This document shows positions 8,730 through 16,556 of a DNA stretch of 64,000 bases, piece after piece. Numbering within the stretch: position 1 is the stretch's first letter; the number at the start of each line of letters is the position of its first letter. The translations under genes and the position numbers were made by a program. Location of the stretch: the NCBI GenBank assembly GCA_910579615.1, contig CAJTUA010000001.1, positions 248,001 to 312,000 of the forward strand, given 5' to 3'. This DNA comes from an uncultured Lachnospiraceae bacterium (GTDB lineage: Bacteria; Bacillota; Clostridia; Lachnospirales; Lachnospiraceae). The notes below the pieces were generated by a model, which was given only the letters and a program-made list of their open reading frames with translations, was not told the origin of the DNA and did not search any database.

Positions 8730-9946
8730 TGCAAACTCCCCTCCCTGCAAAACGCAGTCTCCATCTCCTGTTTTGCATGTTCCGGATTCAGATATACGAT
8801 ATCAATGTCCGGCAAAAATTCCCTTTCTGCCGCACGCGCTTCCTCGTGCCCGTCAAAAAGCAGAATCGTAAGCCATGCTGCGTTTTTTCGTTCCGCCATC
8901 GCCCGCATCCCCTCGCCCGGCCGTTTGGAGGCTAAGAGATAAAAAATATTCGTGTACTGTTCGGATGTCTCCCCAAAAAGACATGCCGCCCCCACGTCTT
9001 CCTTCTGTCCTGCGGCCGGTTCGCAAAGCAGCAGCCCGATGGTCTCATAAATTTCCTCCGCACAGGTAATCCGGTGTTTTTCCTCCAACCCGTCCGCCCC
9101 GTTCCACGCGATATAATAAATCTGCCCCTGCGCACTCAGGCACTCCGCCAGGGAAAGAAGGGCACAAAAAACCGCGTCCCGGTATTTCAGAAATTCCGGC
9201 ACATCGTCATAGCGGCCAAGCTCCAGGAAAATAAGTACGGAGCAATCAATGGGAAGCCCCAGTTCCTTTACCATCAGCCTGTCCATCTTACTTGTCAGCT
9301 TCCAGTGAATCCGGTTGAGTCGGTCGCCCGGCACATAGTCGCGGATATCAAAAATCTCGGATACATCATCCCCGCCCTTCGTATTCGAATAGACATCGCT
9401 CTCCACCATCACATTCGGATTTGGGCGCACCGGCCAATCCGCAATCTGGAAGCTTTCCGGAAGGACCGTCACCCCCCGCTGCAAAGAAGCATCCTCCAAA
9501 AGCCTTACCCGCTTGGAAAAAATCTGGAAGACATCGTAAACCCGCGCCCTGCGGACAGAAAAAGCAAACTGGGAACAATATTTTGAATCGGCATAAAGCT
9601 CATAGCTCTCCTCCTTCCCGCTTGGGAGGATAAGCTTTTTTCTTTTCCATTTCTGCGTGATGCAGTTGCGGTGGTACAGCCATACCACCACCGGTCCATT
9701 CGGAAGGCTGTTCTTTCCTAATACTGTCAGCCGCAGACAGAACATCTCCCCCTTCTTTACAACCTGCTTTGGAATCTCCAACAAAACCGCAGTTTTCCTG
9801 GCACCTATCCGAAACAGCACAAAAAGCAGGGGCAGGAAACACAACAGCATATAAAACAACACCGCCGTCTGGCGGAACAAATAAAGCCGCATGATAAACC
9901 AGAATACTGCCAGCAGCCCAAGGTAAGCCAATTTACGCTTTATCAT
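8714..9946 (-). CDS. DUF58 domain-containing membrane-anchored protein
   Basis: The 410-residue protein has two N-terminal transmembrane helices (about residues 8-50), then a beta-rich segment and the DUF58 core. The core carries the family signature RDYVPGDRLNRIHWKLTSK near residue 205, followed by a VWA-like fold region (CSVLIFLELGRYDD). DUF58 proteins sit between MoxR ATPases and transglutaminase-like proteins in many genomes and are thought to be MoxR clients. The order moxR, DUF58, transglutaminase with small gaps or overlaps is that arrangement. No enzymatic function is established for the family. Confidence 0.9.
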   Translation of the reverse strand: MIKRKLAYLGLLAVFWFIMRLYLFRQTAVLFYMLLCFLPLLFVLFRIGARKTAVLLEIPKQVVKKGEMFCLRLTVLGKNSLPNGPVVVWLYHRNCITQKWKRKKLILPSGKEESYELYADSKYCSQFAFSVRRARVYDVFQIFSKRVRLLEDASLQRGVTVLPESFQIADWPVRPNPNVMVESDVYSNTKGGDDVSEIFDIRDYVPGDRLNRIHWKLTSKMDRLMVKELGLPIDCSVLIFLELGRYDDVPEFLKYRDAVFCALLSLAECLSAQGQIYYIAWNGADGLEEKHRITCAEEIYETIGLLLCEPAAGQKEDVGAACLFGETSEQYTNIFYLLASKRPGEGMRAMAERKNAAWLTILLFDGHEEARAAEREFLPDIDIVYLNPEHAKQEMETAFCREGSLQWQEN

Positions 9947-9962
9947 AAAACGCCCTCTCCCC

Positions 9963-10910
9963 TTACGCTTTCCGCTGCAGCTTTGGCGCGCTCACGCAAG
10001 ACAGGATTCCTTTTGCCACATCCGCCATCGTCGTGCGGTTAATCCTTGCCCTTGGGCTAAGGAGCATCCTGTGCTGCGTGACCTCACAGAATACCTTTTT
10101 TACATCGTCCGGTATCACATAATTCCTGCCTGCCATGTAAGCTGCCGCCTTTGACATATTCGTCAGCGCAATGGTGCCGCGCGGGCTCACGCCGAGCGCA
10201 AGCATATCGTTCTCCCTTGTTTTTTGTACCAACCCGGCAATGTAGCGGTATACCGCATCATGGATATATGTATTTTCAACGCTCTCCTGCATCATAAGCA
10301 GTTCACTTTTCCCGAGCACATTCCCCACCCGCTCAAGCGGGTTGCCTTCCTCCCTGTCCTTTAGCATGTCAATCTCGCTCATGGCGTCCGGGTAACCCAT
10401 TGTCACGCGCACCATGAAGCGGTCCATCTGCGATTCCGGCAGCATCTGCGTTCCGACCGAGCCAATCGGGTTCTGCGTCGCAATCACGATAAAGGGCTTC
10501 GGCAGCGGCCTCGTAACGCCGTCCACCGTCACATTCCCTTCCTCCATCACCTCAAGCAGCGCCGACTGTGTTTTGGAAGAAGTACGGTTAATCTCGTCCG
10601 CTAAGAACAGATTGCACATCACGCTTCCCGGATGGTACTGCGTCCTGCCGTCGTGCGAAAGCATCTGGAAACCAAGCACATCGCTTGGGAGCACATCCGG
10701 CGTAAACTGCATCCGGCGGTAATCCAGCTGCATCGCCTTTGAGATTGCAAGCGCCAATGTCGTCTTGCCGACCCCTGGAATATCCTCAATCAAAACATGT
10801 CCGCCCGCCAAAATCGCCATGAGCACCTTCTCAATAATCTCATCCTTGCCGACGATTACTTTTTTTATTTCCTGCATGACCTTTTCAATGTCCATATACT
10901 GTTCTTCCAT
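9963..10910 (-). CDS. MoxR-family AAA+ ATPase
   Basis: This is a 315-residue AAA+ chaperone-like ATPase. The start at 10910 (MEEQYMDIEKVMQE) has GGGAGGAG just upstream; the longer open frame to 11114 lacks a matching site. Motifs are Walker A GVGKTTLAL, Walker B NLFLADEINRT, sensor-1 region IATQNPIGSVGTQMLPES and the arginine-containing MDRFMVR. It is the first gene of the MoxR-DUF58-transglutaminase operon. MoxR proteins are believed to remodel or insert cofactors into VWA-domain partners; here the likely partner is the DUF58 protein. Confidence 0.93.
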   Translation of the reverse strand: MEEQYMDIEKVMQEIKKVIVGKDEIIEKVLMAILAGGHVLIEDIPGVGKTTLALAISKAMQLDYRRMQFTPDVLPSDVLGFQMLSHDGRTQYHPGSVMCNLFLADEINRTSSKTQSALLEVMEEGNVTVDGVTRPLPKPFIVIATQNPIGSVGTQMLPESQMDRFMVRVTMGYPDAMSEIDMLKDREEGNPLERVGNVLGKSELLMMQESVENTYIHDAVYRYIAGLVQKTRENDMLALGVSPRGTIALTNMSKAAAYMAGRNYVIPDDVKKVFCEVTQHRMLLSPRARINRTTMADVAKGILSCVSAPKLQRKA

Positions 10911-11047
10911 ATCTCCTCCCATATTCTTCCAAAACCATCCTTCTAATCCCATGAACGGCCAACATTCATTTTCTTTTGCAAGGCTAAAACTTTTGCAAAC
11001 ACAAAAACGATATAAAATTTCCATAACGATTTTACCACGAAATGAAA

Positions 11048-11530
11048 TTATTCGCAATAACTTCTTTGCTCCCCGTCCAAAACCACCTGCACAAGCACAT
11101 CCCCCCGGTAACACAGCTTCAGGGAAAAGAAATCCGTCCTTTCCTTCAGCAGACGCAGAAAAATCTTATCCCCCTCCCACAGCGGCAGGTCATAGACGCG
11201 CTCCTTTTCTACCCACGCCAGCTCCCCTTCGTCACATGCCGCGGCAAGCTCCCCAAAAAAGCCGTCCGCAGTATACAAAAACATATACTCCGCATCCCTT
11301 CCTTCCTGGCAGAAGGTAATAATCCCCCGAATTTGAAAAGAGGTGAGCCGCAGCCCACTCTCCTCAAAAACTTCGCGGACAACGCAGTCATCCGGGCTTT
11401 CCCCGGCCTCCACATGCCCGCCAAGACCAATCCATTTTCCGGCATTGGCATCCTGTTTTTTCTTTACGCGGTGCAGCATCAGATACTGCCCGTCCTGTTC
11501 CAGATAACAAAGCGTTGTAACCTCAATCAT
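11048..11530 (-). CDS. NUDIX hydrolase (8-oxo-dGTP diphosphatase-like)
   Basis: A 160-residue NUDIX enzyme whose complete Nudix box (GHVEAGESPDDCVVREVFEE, then SGL) lies near residues 35-57. Such proteins hydrolyse nucleoside diphosphates linked to another group; this subgroup usually sanitises oxidised dGTP. The start at 11530 (MIEVTTLCYLEQDG) has AGGGGCA upstream and overlaps the end of thyX by 8 nt, so the longer open frame is rejected. The position behind thyX and nrdD fits a role in the deoxynucleotide pool. The 137 nt downstream, before moxR, carry a direct repeat of TTGCAAAAG on the minus strand at about 10974-10999 and probably the moxR promoter. Confidence 0.85.
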   Translation of the reverse strand: MIEVTTLCYLEQDGQYLMLHRVKKKQDANAGKWIGLGGHVEAGESPDDCVVREVFEESGLRLTSFQIRGIITFCQEGRDAEYMFLYTADGFFGELAAACDEGELAWVEKERVYDLPLWEGDKIFLRLLKERTDFFSLKLCYRGDVLVQVVLDGEQRSYCE

Positions 11531-12224
11531 TGCCCCTGCCCGGCCTCCCGTCCTGTCCGCGCTGGTGTCTGCCGCACGATTTTTTCTCCGTACAGTAGCC
11601 GAGCGCATCGCATTTTGGCATGAAAAGATTCTCCACAATCCACTTCCATTCCTCCGAGTACCCGGACAGCGCGCCTGAAAGGTCGGCAAAAAGCTGACGG
11701 TACTCCCAGTACGCGCGCGCACACATCCTCTGGCGGCTCATGTCCATCAGATTGCGCAGATTGCGTTTGTCCACAATCCGCGTTGCCATGCCAAGCGGCA
11801 GCAGCATCGCGGAATCCTCGCGGGCAATCCCAAGCTCCTCTAACTTTTCCAGGGAAGAAAGAATTCTCTCCATCGCCTGTACGTATGCTTCGTTTGCCCG
11901 CGCATCTTTTTTAACGGAAGGCGGGATAACATAGTCAAACCCCTTCTGATAATTGATGTAGCGCGTGCTCGACTGCAGCCTTGTCGGTGCGCCCCCGATA
12001 TGGGTGTACCACTCGCGCACCACCCGCGCACTGTAACCGTCCAGAATCATTTCCACGTTGACATATTCCAGCGTCCGCCCGTGGTTTGCCGTGATGCAGT
12101 CCAAGCCGCGCTTATAGTTTTTTTCTGCATCCTGTGTATCCCCGCCCCAACATACACCTGCGCGCATTCCAATCAGCGTAATCGGATTTTTCGTTGTCTC
12201 CGGTAAAATCACAATATTTCCCAT
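11523..12224 (-). CDS. thyX: FAD-dependent thymidylate synthase
   Basis: ThyX makes dTMP from dUMP using FAD, NADPH and methylene-tetrahydrofolate. The 233-residue product carries a variant of the ThyX motif: R-x-WYTHIGGAPTRLQSSTRYIN aligns with the family RHRxxS...SQRY region, with the final S-x-RY retained. Identification rests on this motif, size and context, and is a little less certain because the RHR triad is altered. The start at 12224 (MGNIVILPETTKNPI) follows GAGGGGG at 8 nt. It lies 49 nt after nrdD and overlaps the NUDIX gene, so three deoxynucleotide genes form one unit. Confidence 0.8.
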   Translation of the reverse strand: MGNIVILPETTKNPITLIGMRAGVCWGGDTQDAEKNYKRGLDCITANHGRTLEYVNVEMILDGYSARVVREWYTHIGGAPTRLQSSTRYINYQKGFDYVIPPSVKKDARANEAYVQAMERILSSLEKLEELGIAREDSAMLLPLGMATRIVDKRNLRNLMDMSRQRMCARAYWEYRQLFADLSGALSGYSEEWKWIVENLFMPKCDALGYCTEKKSCGRHQRGQDGRPGRGND

Positions 12225-12273
12225 GTTGACGCCCCCTCGTTTCACAGTTTTTTCCCTGCCAGTTCTGTCCCTC

Positions 12274-14649
12274 TCACACTTTCTGCACATACGCCCGTAT
12301 ATTTGACGCATTCATATACAGCGACGTCACCCCGCCCTGCACGACAATGAGGGTCGGTGCCTGCATAATCCCAAGTTCTTCCATCAGCTCCGCATTTTCC
12401 TGCGCGTCCAACGGCGTATAATCCCATCCCGCAAGAAAATTCTTTGCCAACACACAGTTCGGGCAGTCCTTTGTCGTAACCAGGTAAATCCCGTCCGGCA
12501 GTTCCTGCCTTTCTGCCTGCGCCAATGGCTCCTCCCACAATTCCGGCAAAACCGCCGCCCGCCCTTCCTTCGCATACGACCTGCCCAAATCATAAACCTT
12601 GCGGTTCTTGTACTCCTGCGCCTTCCCCACATTCCAGTTTTGAACCGGGCGGTAATAGCCGGTAATCCGGCTGTAAACCTCCGTTACCCCGCCGCATTTC
12701 GGGCAGGTATACGCCTCGCCCGCCAGGTATCCGTGCTCCCTGCATATGGAATAGGTCGGCGACATGGTATAGTACGGCAGCTTGTAATTCTGTGCAATCG
12801 TGCGCACAAGCTTCGCTGCCGCCTGCCAGTCCGGAAGCTTCTCCCCAAGGAATGCGTGGAAGACCGTGCCCGATGTGTAGAGTGTCTGCAGCTCGTCCTG
12901 AATGTCAAGCGCCTCAAAAATATCTTCCGTATAATCAACCGGAAGATGCGAGCTGTTCGTGTAGTACGGCGCATCCCCCTTTCTGCCCGCGGTCCGGATA
13001 TCCGGCCAGCGGCTCCGGTCATGCTTTGCAAGGCGGTAGCTGGTCGATTCCGCCGGGGTCGCCTCAAGATTGTACAAATCCCCGTACTGCTCCTGATAAT
13101 CGCTTAAGCGCTCCCGCATATGGTTCAATACTTTAACGGAAAATTCCTGTGTTTTGCGGTGTGTCATATCTTCCCCGAGCCAGCGCGCGTTTAATCCCAC
13201 CTCGTTCATGCCGACAATGCCAATCGTGGAGAAATGGTTGGAAAATGTTCCGAGATAGCGCTTCGTATACGGATAAAGCCCCTCCTCCAAAAGCTTCGTA
13301 ATCACATTGCGCTTTACCTTTAGCGAGCGCGCCGCCAAATCCATCATATGGTCGAGGCGGCGGAAAAAATCCTGCTCGGTAGGCGCAAGGTAGGCAATGC
13401 GCGGCATATTGATGGTGACTACCCCGACGGAACCCGTGCTCTCGCCACTGCCGAAAAATCCGCCCGTCTTCCTGCGCAGCTCCCTTAAGTCAAGGCGCAG
13501 GCGGCAGCACATGGAGCGCACGTCACTTGGCTTCATGTCACTGTTGATATAATTTGAAAAATATGGCGTCCCATATTTTGCGGTCATCTCGAACAAAAGG
13601 CGGTTGTTCTCCGTGTCCGACCAGTCAAAATCCTTCGTGATGGAATAAGTCGGAATCGGGTACTGGAAGCCCCTGCCGTTCGCATCCCCCTCAATCATCG
13701 TCTCAATGAAGGCCTTGTTCACCATATCCATCTCTTTTTTGCAGTCCTTATATTTAAAATCGGTTTCTTTCCCGCCGACAATGCAGTTTAATTCCGCCAA
13801 ATCCTCTGGCACCGTCCAGTCCAGCGTAATATTGGAGAATGGTGCCTGCGTGCCCCAACGGCTCGGCGTATTCACACCGTAAATAAAGCACTGGATGCAC
13901 TGCTTTACCTCCGCGTAAGAAAGGTTGTCCGCCTTTACAAACGGTGCGAGATAGGTATCAAAGGAGGAAAACGCCTGTGCGCCCGCCCACTCATTCTGCA
14001 TGATGCCAAGGAAATTGACCATCTGGTTGCAGAGCGTGGAAAGATGCTTTGCCGGGGCGGATGTAATCTTTCCGGGAATCCCGCCAAGCCCTTCTTTGAT
14101 AAGCTGCTTTAATGACCAGCCTGCGCAGTACCCGGTCAGCATTGAAAGGTCGTGGATATGGATATCCGCGCCGCGGTGCGCCGCCGCAATCTCCGCGTCA
14201 TAAATCTCCGAAAGCCAGTAATGCGCCGTAATTGAACCGGAATTATGCAAAATCAGCCCGCCGACCGAATAGGTCACCGTGGAATTTTCCTTTACGCGCC
14301 AGTCCTCCTCGCGCACATAGCTGTCCACAATCTCTTTGTAATCCAGAATCGTTGACTTCATATTGCGCAGCTTCTCCCGGTTCTTGCGGTACAGGATATA
14401 GGCCTTTGCCACATCCGTGTAGCCGGACTGCTCAAGCGTATGTTCCACGCTGTCCTGAATGTCCTCGACATTCACCGCACCCTCTTTTACCTTGCTCTGG
14501 AAATCCGAAGTCACACGCAAGGTCAGAAGGTCAATAATGTCCGAATGATACATTTTATTCGTCGCATCAAATGCCTTCGTGATTGCCGCACTGATTTTTT
14601 TCAGATTAAACTGCGCAATCTCCCCATCTCTTTTTACTACCTGGAACAT
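12274..14649 (-). CDS. nrdD: Anaerobic (class III) ribonucleoside-triphosphate reductase with fused C-terminal redoxin
   Basis: NrdD reduces ribonucleoside triphosphates to deoxy forms under anoxia by glycyl-radical chemistry. The 791-residue protein has an N-terminal ATP-cone (VVKRDGEIAQFNLKKISAAI), the catalytic barrel with the cysteine pair in SMCCRLRLDL, a zinc site (CREHG...CPKCGG) and the glycyl-radical loop RITGYYRPV near residue 660. After this come about 80 extra residues with the glutaredoxin/thioredoxin-like motif TTKDCPNC (Cys at 729 and 732) and a cis-Pro segment APTLIVV. The redoxin is thus fused in cis. No nrdG activase gene is adjacent, which is unusual. A strong promoter and paired NrdR boxes lie upstream. 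Confidence 0.95.
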   Translation of the reverse strand: MFQVVKRDGEIAQFNLKKISAAITKAFDATNKMYHSDIIDLLTLRVTSDFQSKVKEGAVNVEDIQDSVEHTLEQSGYTDVAKAYILYRKNREKLRNMKSTILDYKEIVDSYVREEDWRVKENSTVTYSVGGLILHNSGSITAHYWLSEIYDAEIAAAHRGADIHIHDLSMLTGYCAGWSLKQLIKEGLGGIPGKITSAPAKHLSTLCNQMVNFLGIMQNEWAGAQAFSSFDTYLAPFVKADNLSYAEVKQCIQCFIYGVNTPSRWGTQAPFSNITLDWTVPEDLAELNCIVGGKETDFKYKDCKKEMDMVNKAFIETMIEGDANGRGFQYPIPTYSITKDFDWSDTENNRLLFEMTAKYGTPYFSNYINSDMKPSDVRSMCCRLRLDLRELRRKTGGFFGSGESTGSVGVVTINMPRIAYLAPTEQDFFRRLDHMMDLAARSLKVKRNVITKLLEEGLYPYTKRYLGTFSNHFSTIGIVGMNEVGLNARWLGEDMTHRKTQEFSVKVLNHMRERLSDYQEQYGDLYNLEATPAESTSYRLAKHDRSRWPDIRTAGRKGDAPYYTNSSHLPVDYTEDIFEALDIQDELQTLYTSGTVFHAFLGEKLPDWQAAAKLVRTIAQNYKLPYYTMSPTYSICREHGYLAGEAYTCPKCGGVTEVYSRITGYYRPVQNWNVGKAQEYKNRKVYDLGRSYAKEGRAAVLPELWEEPLAQAERQELPDGIYLVTTKDCPNCVLAKNFLAGWDYTPLDAQENAELMEELGIMQAPTLIVVQGGVTSLYMNASNIRAYVQKV

Positions 14650-14810
14650 AATACCTCATTTCTGCGGGGTGAGCCCGTCCCCTCGCCTCGTAATCATTGT
14701 ACGGAAGTGATGCCTCCGCTTTCCCTGCACCGTATGCGCACGTACACATCTAATTACCACGCACTTATGTACAAATCATCCGCGCTGCCACATACCAGTA
14801 CAAACCACAC

Positions 14811-14859
14811 GGACGGACCCGTGCAGAATTCCCTTTGCTCTTTTGCACGAAGTCCGTCC
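14811..14859 (-). promoter_or_regulatory. Hairpin in the nrdD 5' leader
   Basis: GGACGGAC at 14811-14818 pairs with 14852-14859, and CGTGCA at 14820-14825 pairs with TGCACG at 14844-14849. Only a small internal loop separates the two stems. It lies just downstream of the expected transcription start, at the head of a leader of about 210 nt. I do not recognise a known riboswitch in this leader. Confidence 0.6.
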
Positions 14860-14866
14860 GCCATCC

Positions 14867-14895
14867 ATTGTAGCAGATTCTCCCCCCACCGTCAA
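14867..14895 (-). promoter_or_regulatory. Strong sigma-A-type promoter of nrdD-thyX-nudix
   Basis: On the minus strand, TTGACG (14890-14895) and TACAAT (14867-14872) are separated by exactly 17 bp. NrdR boxes lie directly upstream of the -35 element. Confidence 0.8.
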
Positions 14896-14901
14896 GAATC
14901 A

Positions 14902-14949
14902 CTACAATATATATTTTGTCCTTTCCCTTATGTCCACAATATCTTGTGT
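14902..14949. promoter_or_regulatory. Tandem NrdR boxes
   Basis: The box at 14934-14949 (CCACAATATCTTGTGT) matches the NrdR consensus ACACWATATMTWGTGT at 15 of 16 positions. A weaker box at 14902-14917 matches at 12 of 16. Their starts are 32 bp apart, three helical turns, which is the usual spacing of NrdR box pairs. NrdR represses ribonucleotide reductase genes in response to ATP/dATP. Confidence 0.8.
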
Positions 14950-15074
14950 TTTTTCGACAATGCCCGATTCTGCCGCACCCTGCATAATCCCCGGAAAACT
15001 TTCCTGTCTGGCATTGCCATGCCAACAAAAAGCAGGGTGCCATGACATTAGTACCCACACCGCCGACACATCTC

Positions 15075-16319
15075 TTACAGTGTATGGAAAATCTCACCAG
15101 GCACATACGCCTGCACAAAAATACCGTCCTCGCGGTACTCCTCCTTGAAAAGCTGCCCGTATTTGCGAATCAGGGCAAGCTTGCCCGCATCCTCGTAGGA
15201 AAACAATTTTTCCACAAGCTGTCTGTTCCCCCTTAACACCTCGCCGATGACAGAAAGCAGTTCCGGGATGCCCTCCCCGGTTTTTGCTGATATCTTTACC
15301 GACATATCTGACTTCAAATCCTTGATGACCCTCTCCGAAGAAACCAAGTCCTGCTTGTTAAAGACCGTGATGATTGTTTTGTCCTTGATTCCTAGCTGGC
15401 GCAGGGTCTCATACACCACATACATCTGCGCTTCCGCCTCGTCACTGGAGGCATCGACAACATGCAGGATAATATCCGAATATTTCGCCTCCTCTAAGGT
15501 TGAGCGGAACGCATCAATCAAATGGTGCGGCAGCTTGCGGATAAATCCTACCGTGTCCGTCAAAAGAAGCTCCTCACCGCTCTCAAGCTTTACATTGCGC
15601 GTGGTCGGGTCAAGCGTCGCAAACAGCATATTTTCCGAGAGCACCCCCGCATCCGTCAGGTAATTCAAAAGCGTCGATTTCCCCGCATTCGTATAGCCGA
15701 CAATCGCCGCCACAGGAACCGGGCTTTTGCTGCGCAGGGAGCGCGCCACCTCACGGTTTTTCTTCACATCGGCAAGCTCTTTGTTTAGCTGCCCAATCCG
15801 GTCCTTAATCAACCGCCTGTCCATCTCAAGCTTTTTCTCGCCAGGTCCTCTTGTGCCAATCCCGGCACCGAGCCTTGAGAGCGCGTCATGCATCCCAATC
15901 AGCCTTGTCTGGCGGTATTTAAGCTGCGCCAGTTCAACCTGTATTTTCCCCTCGCGCGTCACCGCATGCTGCGCAAAAATGTCAAGAATCAGCATTGTCC
16001 TATCCATTACCTTGCAGCCAAGCGCCGTCTCAAGATTTTTCATCTGTGCCGGGGAAAGTTCATCGTCACAGATAATGCCTGTCGCAGAAAGCTGTTCCAC
16101 CATCTGTGCGACCTCTTCAATTTTCCCCTTCCCGATGTAAGTTCCCGGGTGCACACTCTCCCTGCTCTGGATGATTGTGCCAAGCGTCTGCGCATGCGCC
16201 GTCCTCGCCAATTCCTCAAGCTCCTTTAACGATTCTTCGGTATCATCGTTTTGTGAGGTCTGCACGCCCACCAGAACCACCCTCTCAGCCTCTTCTTTTA
16301 TTTCAAACAATTCTGCCAT
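15075..16319 (-). CDS. hflX: GTPase HflX
   Basis: HflX is a ribosome-associated GTPase that splits stalled or hibernating 70S ribosomes. The 414-residue protein has the N-terminal HflX domain (IQSRESVHPGTYIGKGKIEE), a coiled-coil linker (EKKLEMDRRLIKDRIGQLNK) and a G domain with G1 GYTNAGKSTLLN, G3 DTVGF and G4 NKQD. The start at 16319 has AGGAGAAAAAA upstream. It is separated from the TPR lipoprotein gene by a two-unit array of the dispersed repeat. The 425-nt gap to nrdD holds the nrdD control region. Confidence 0.96.
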   Translation of the reverse strand: MAELFEIKEEAERVVLVGVQTSQNDDTEESLKELEELARTAHAQTLGTIIQSRESVHPGTYIGKGKIEEVAQMVEQLSATGIICDDELSPAQMKNLETALGCKVMDRTMLILDIFAQHAVTREGKIQVELAQLKYRQTRLIGMHDALSRLGAGIGTRGPGEKKLEMDRRLIKDRIGQLNKELADVKKNREVARSLRSKSPVPVAAIVGYTNAGKSTLLNYLTDAGVLSENMLFATLDPTTRNVKLESGEELLLTDTVGFIRKLPHHLIDAFRSTLEEAKYSDIILHVVDASSDEAEAQMYVVYETLRQLGIKDKTIITVFNKQDLVSSERVIKDLKSDMSVKISAKTGEGIPELLSVIGEVLRGNRQLVEKLFSYEDAGKLALIRKYGQLFKEEYREDGIFVQAYVPGEIFHTL

Positions 16320-16333
16320 TTTTTTCTCCTATC

Positions 16334-16550
16334 TTAGTTCCACATATCCCCTCCCAACCCCACATCCACAGAGGGCTTTTCTCTCCGTTTCACTCCGCGA
16401 AAATCCCTCCGGGGTTGTACGGGGATATGCTGGTTCTTAGTTCCACATATCCCCTCCCAACCCCACATCCACAGAGGGCTTTTCTCTCCGTTTCACTCCG
16501 CGAAAATCCCTCTGGGGGTTGTACGGGGATATGCTGTTTCTTAGTTCCAC
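16334..16550. repeat. Dispersed intergenic hairpin repeat, copies B1 and B2 (tandem)
   Basis: Two nearly identical units of 103 and 104 bp are tandem. Each begins with TTAGTTCCAC (16334 and 16437), and a third terminal box lies at 16541-16550. Arms ATATCCCC/GGGGATAT, AACCCC/GGGGTT and AGAGGG..TTTTC/GAAAA..CCCTCT can pair. The array fills almost all the space between the lipoprotein stop and the hflX ribosome binding site. Confidence 0.85.
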
Positions 16551-16556
16551 TTTTGC

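Noticed and set aside
11524..14650. An nrdG activase next to nrdD
   Set aside because: The gene after nrdD lacks the radical-SAM CxxxCxxC motif and fits ThyX instead; no other candidate is in the window.
16334..16550. Tandem direct repeats that could suggest a small CRISPR array
   Set aside because: The repeat unit is the whole 103-104 bp, with no alternation of short repeats and unique spacers, and there are no cas genes. The units fit the dispersed hairpin family.
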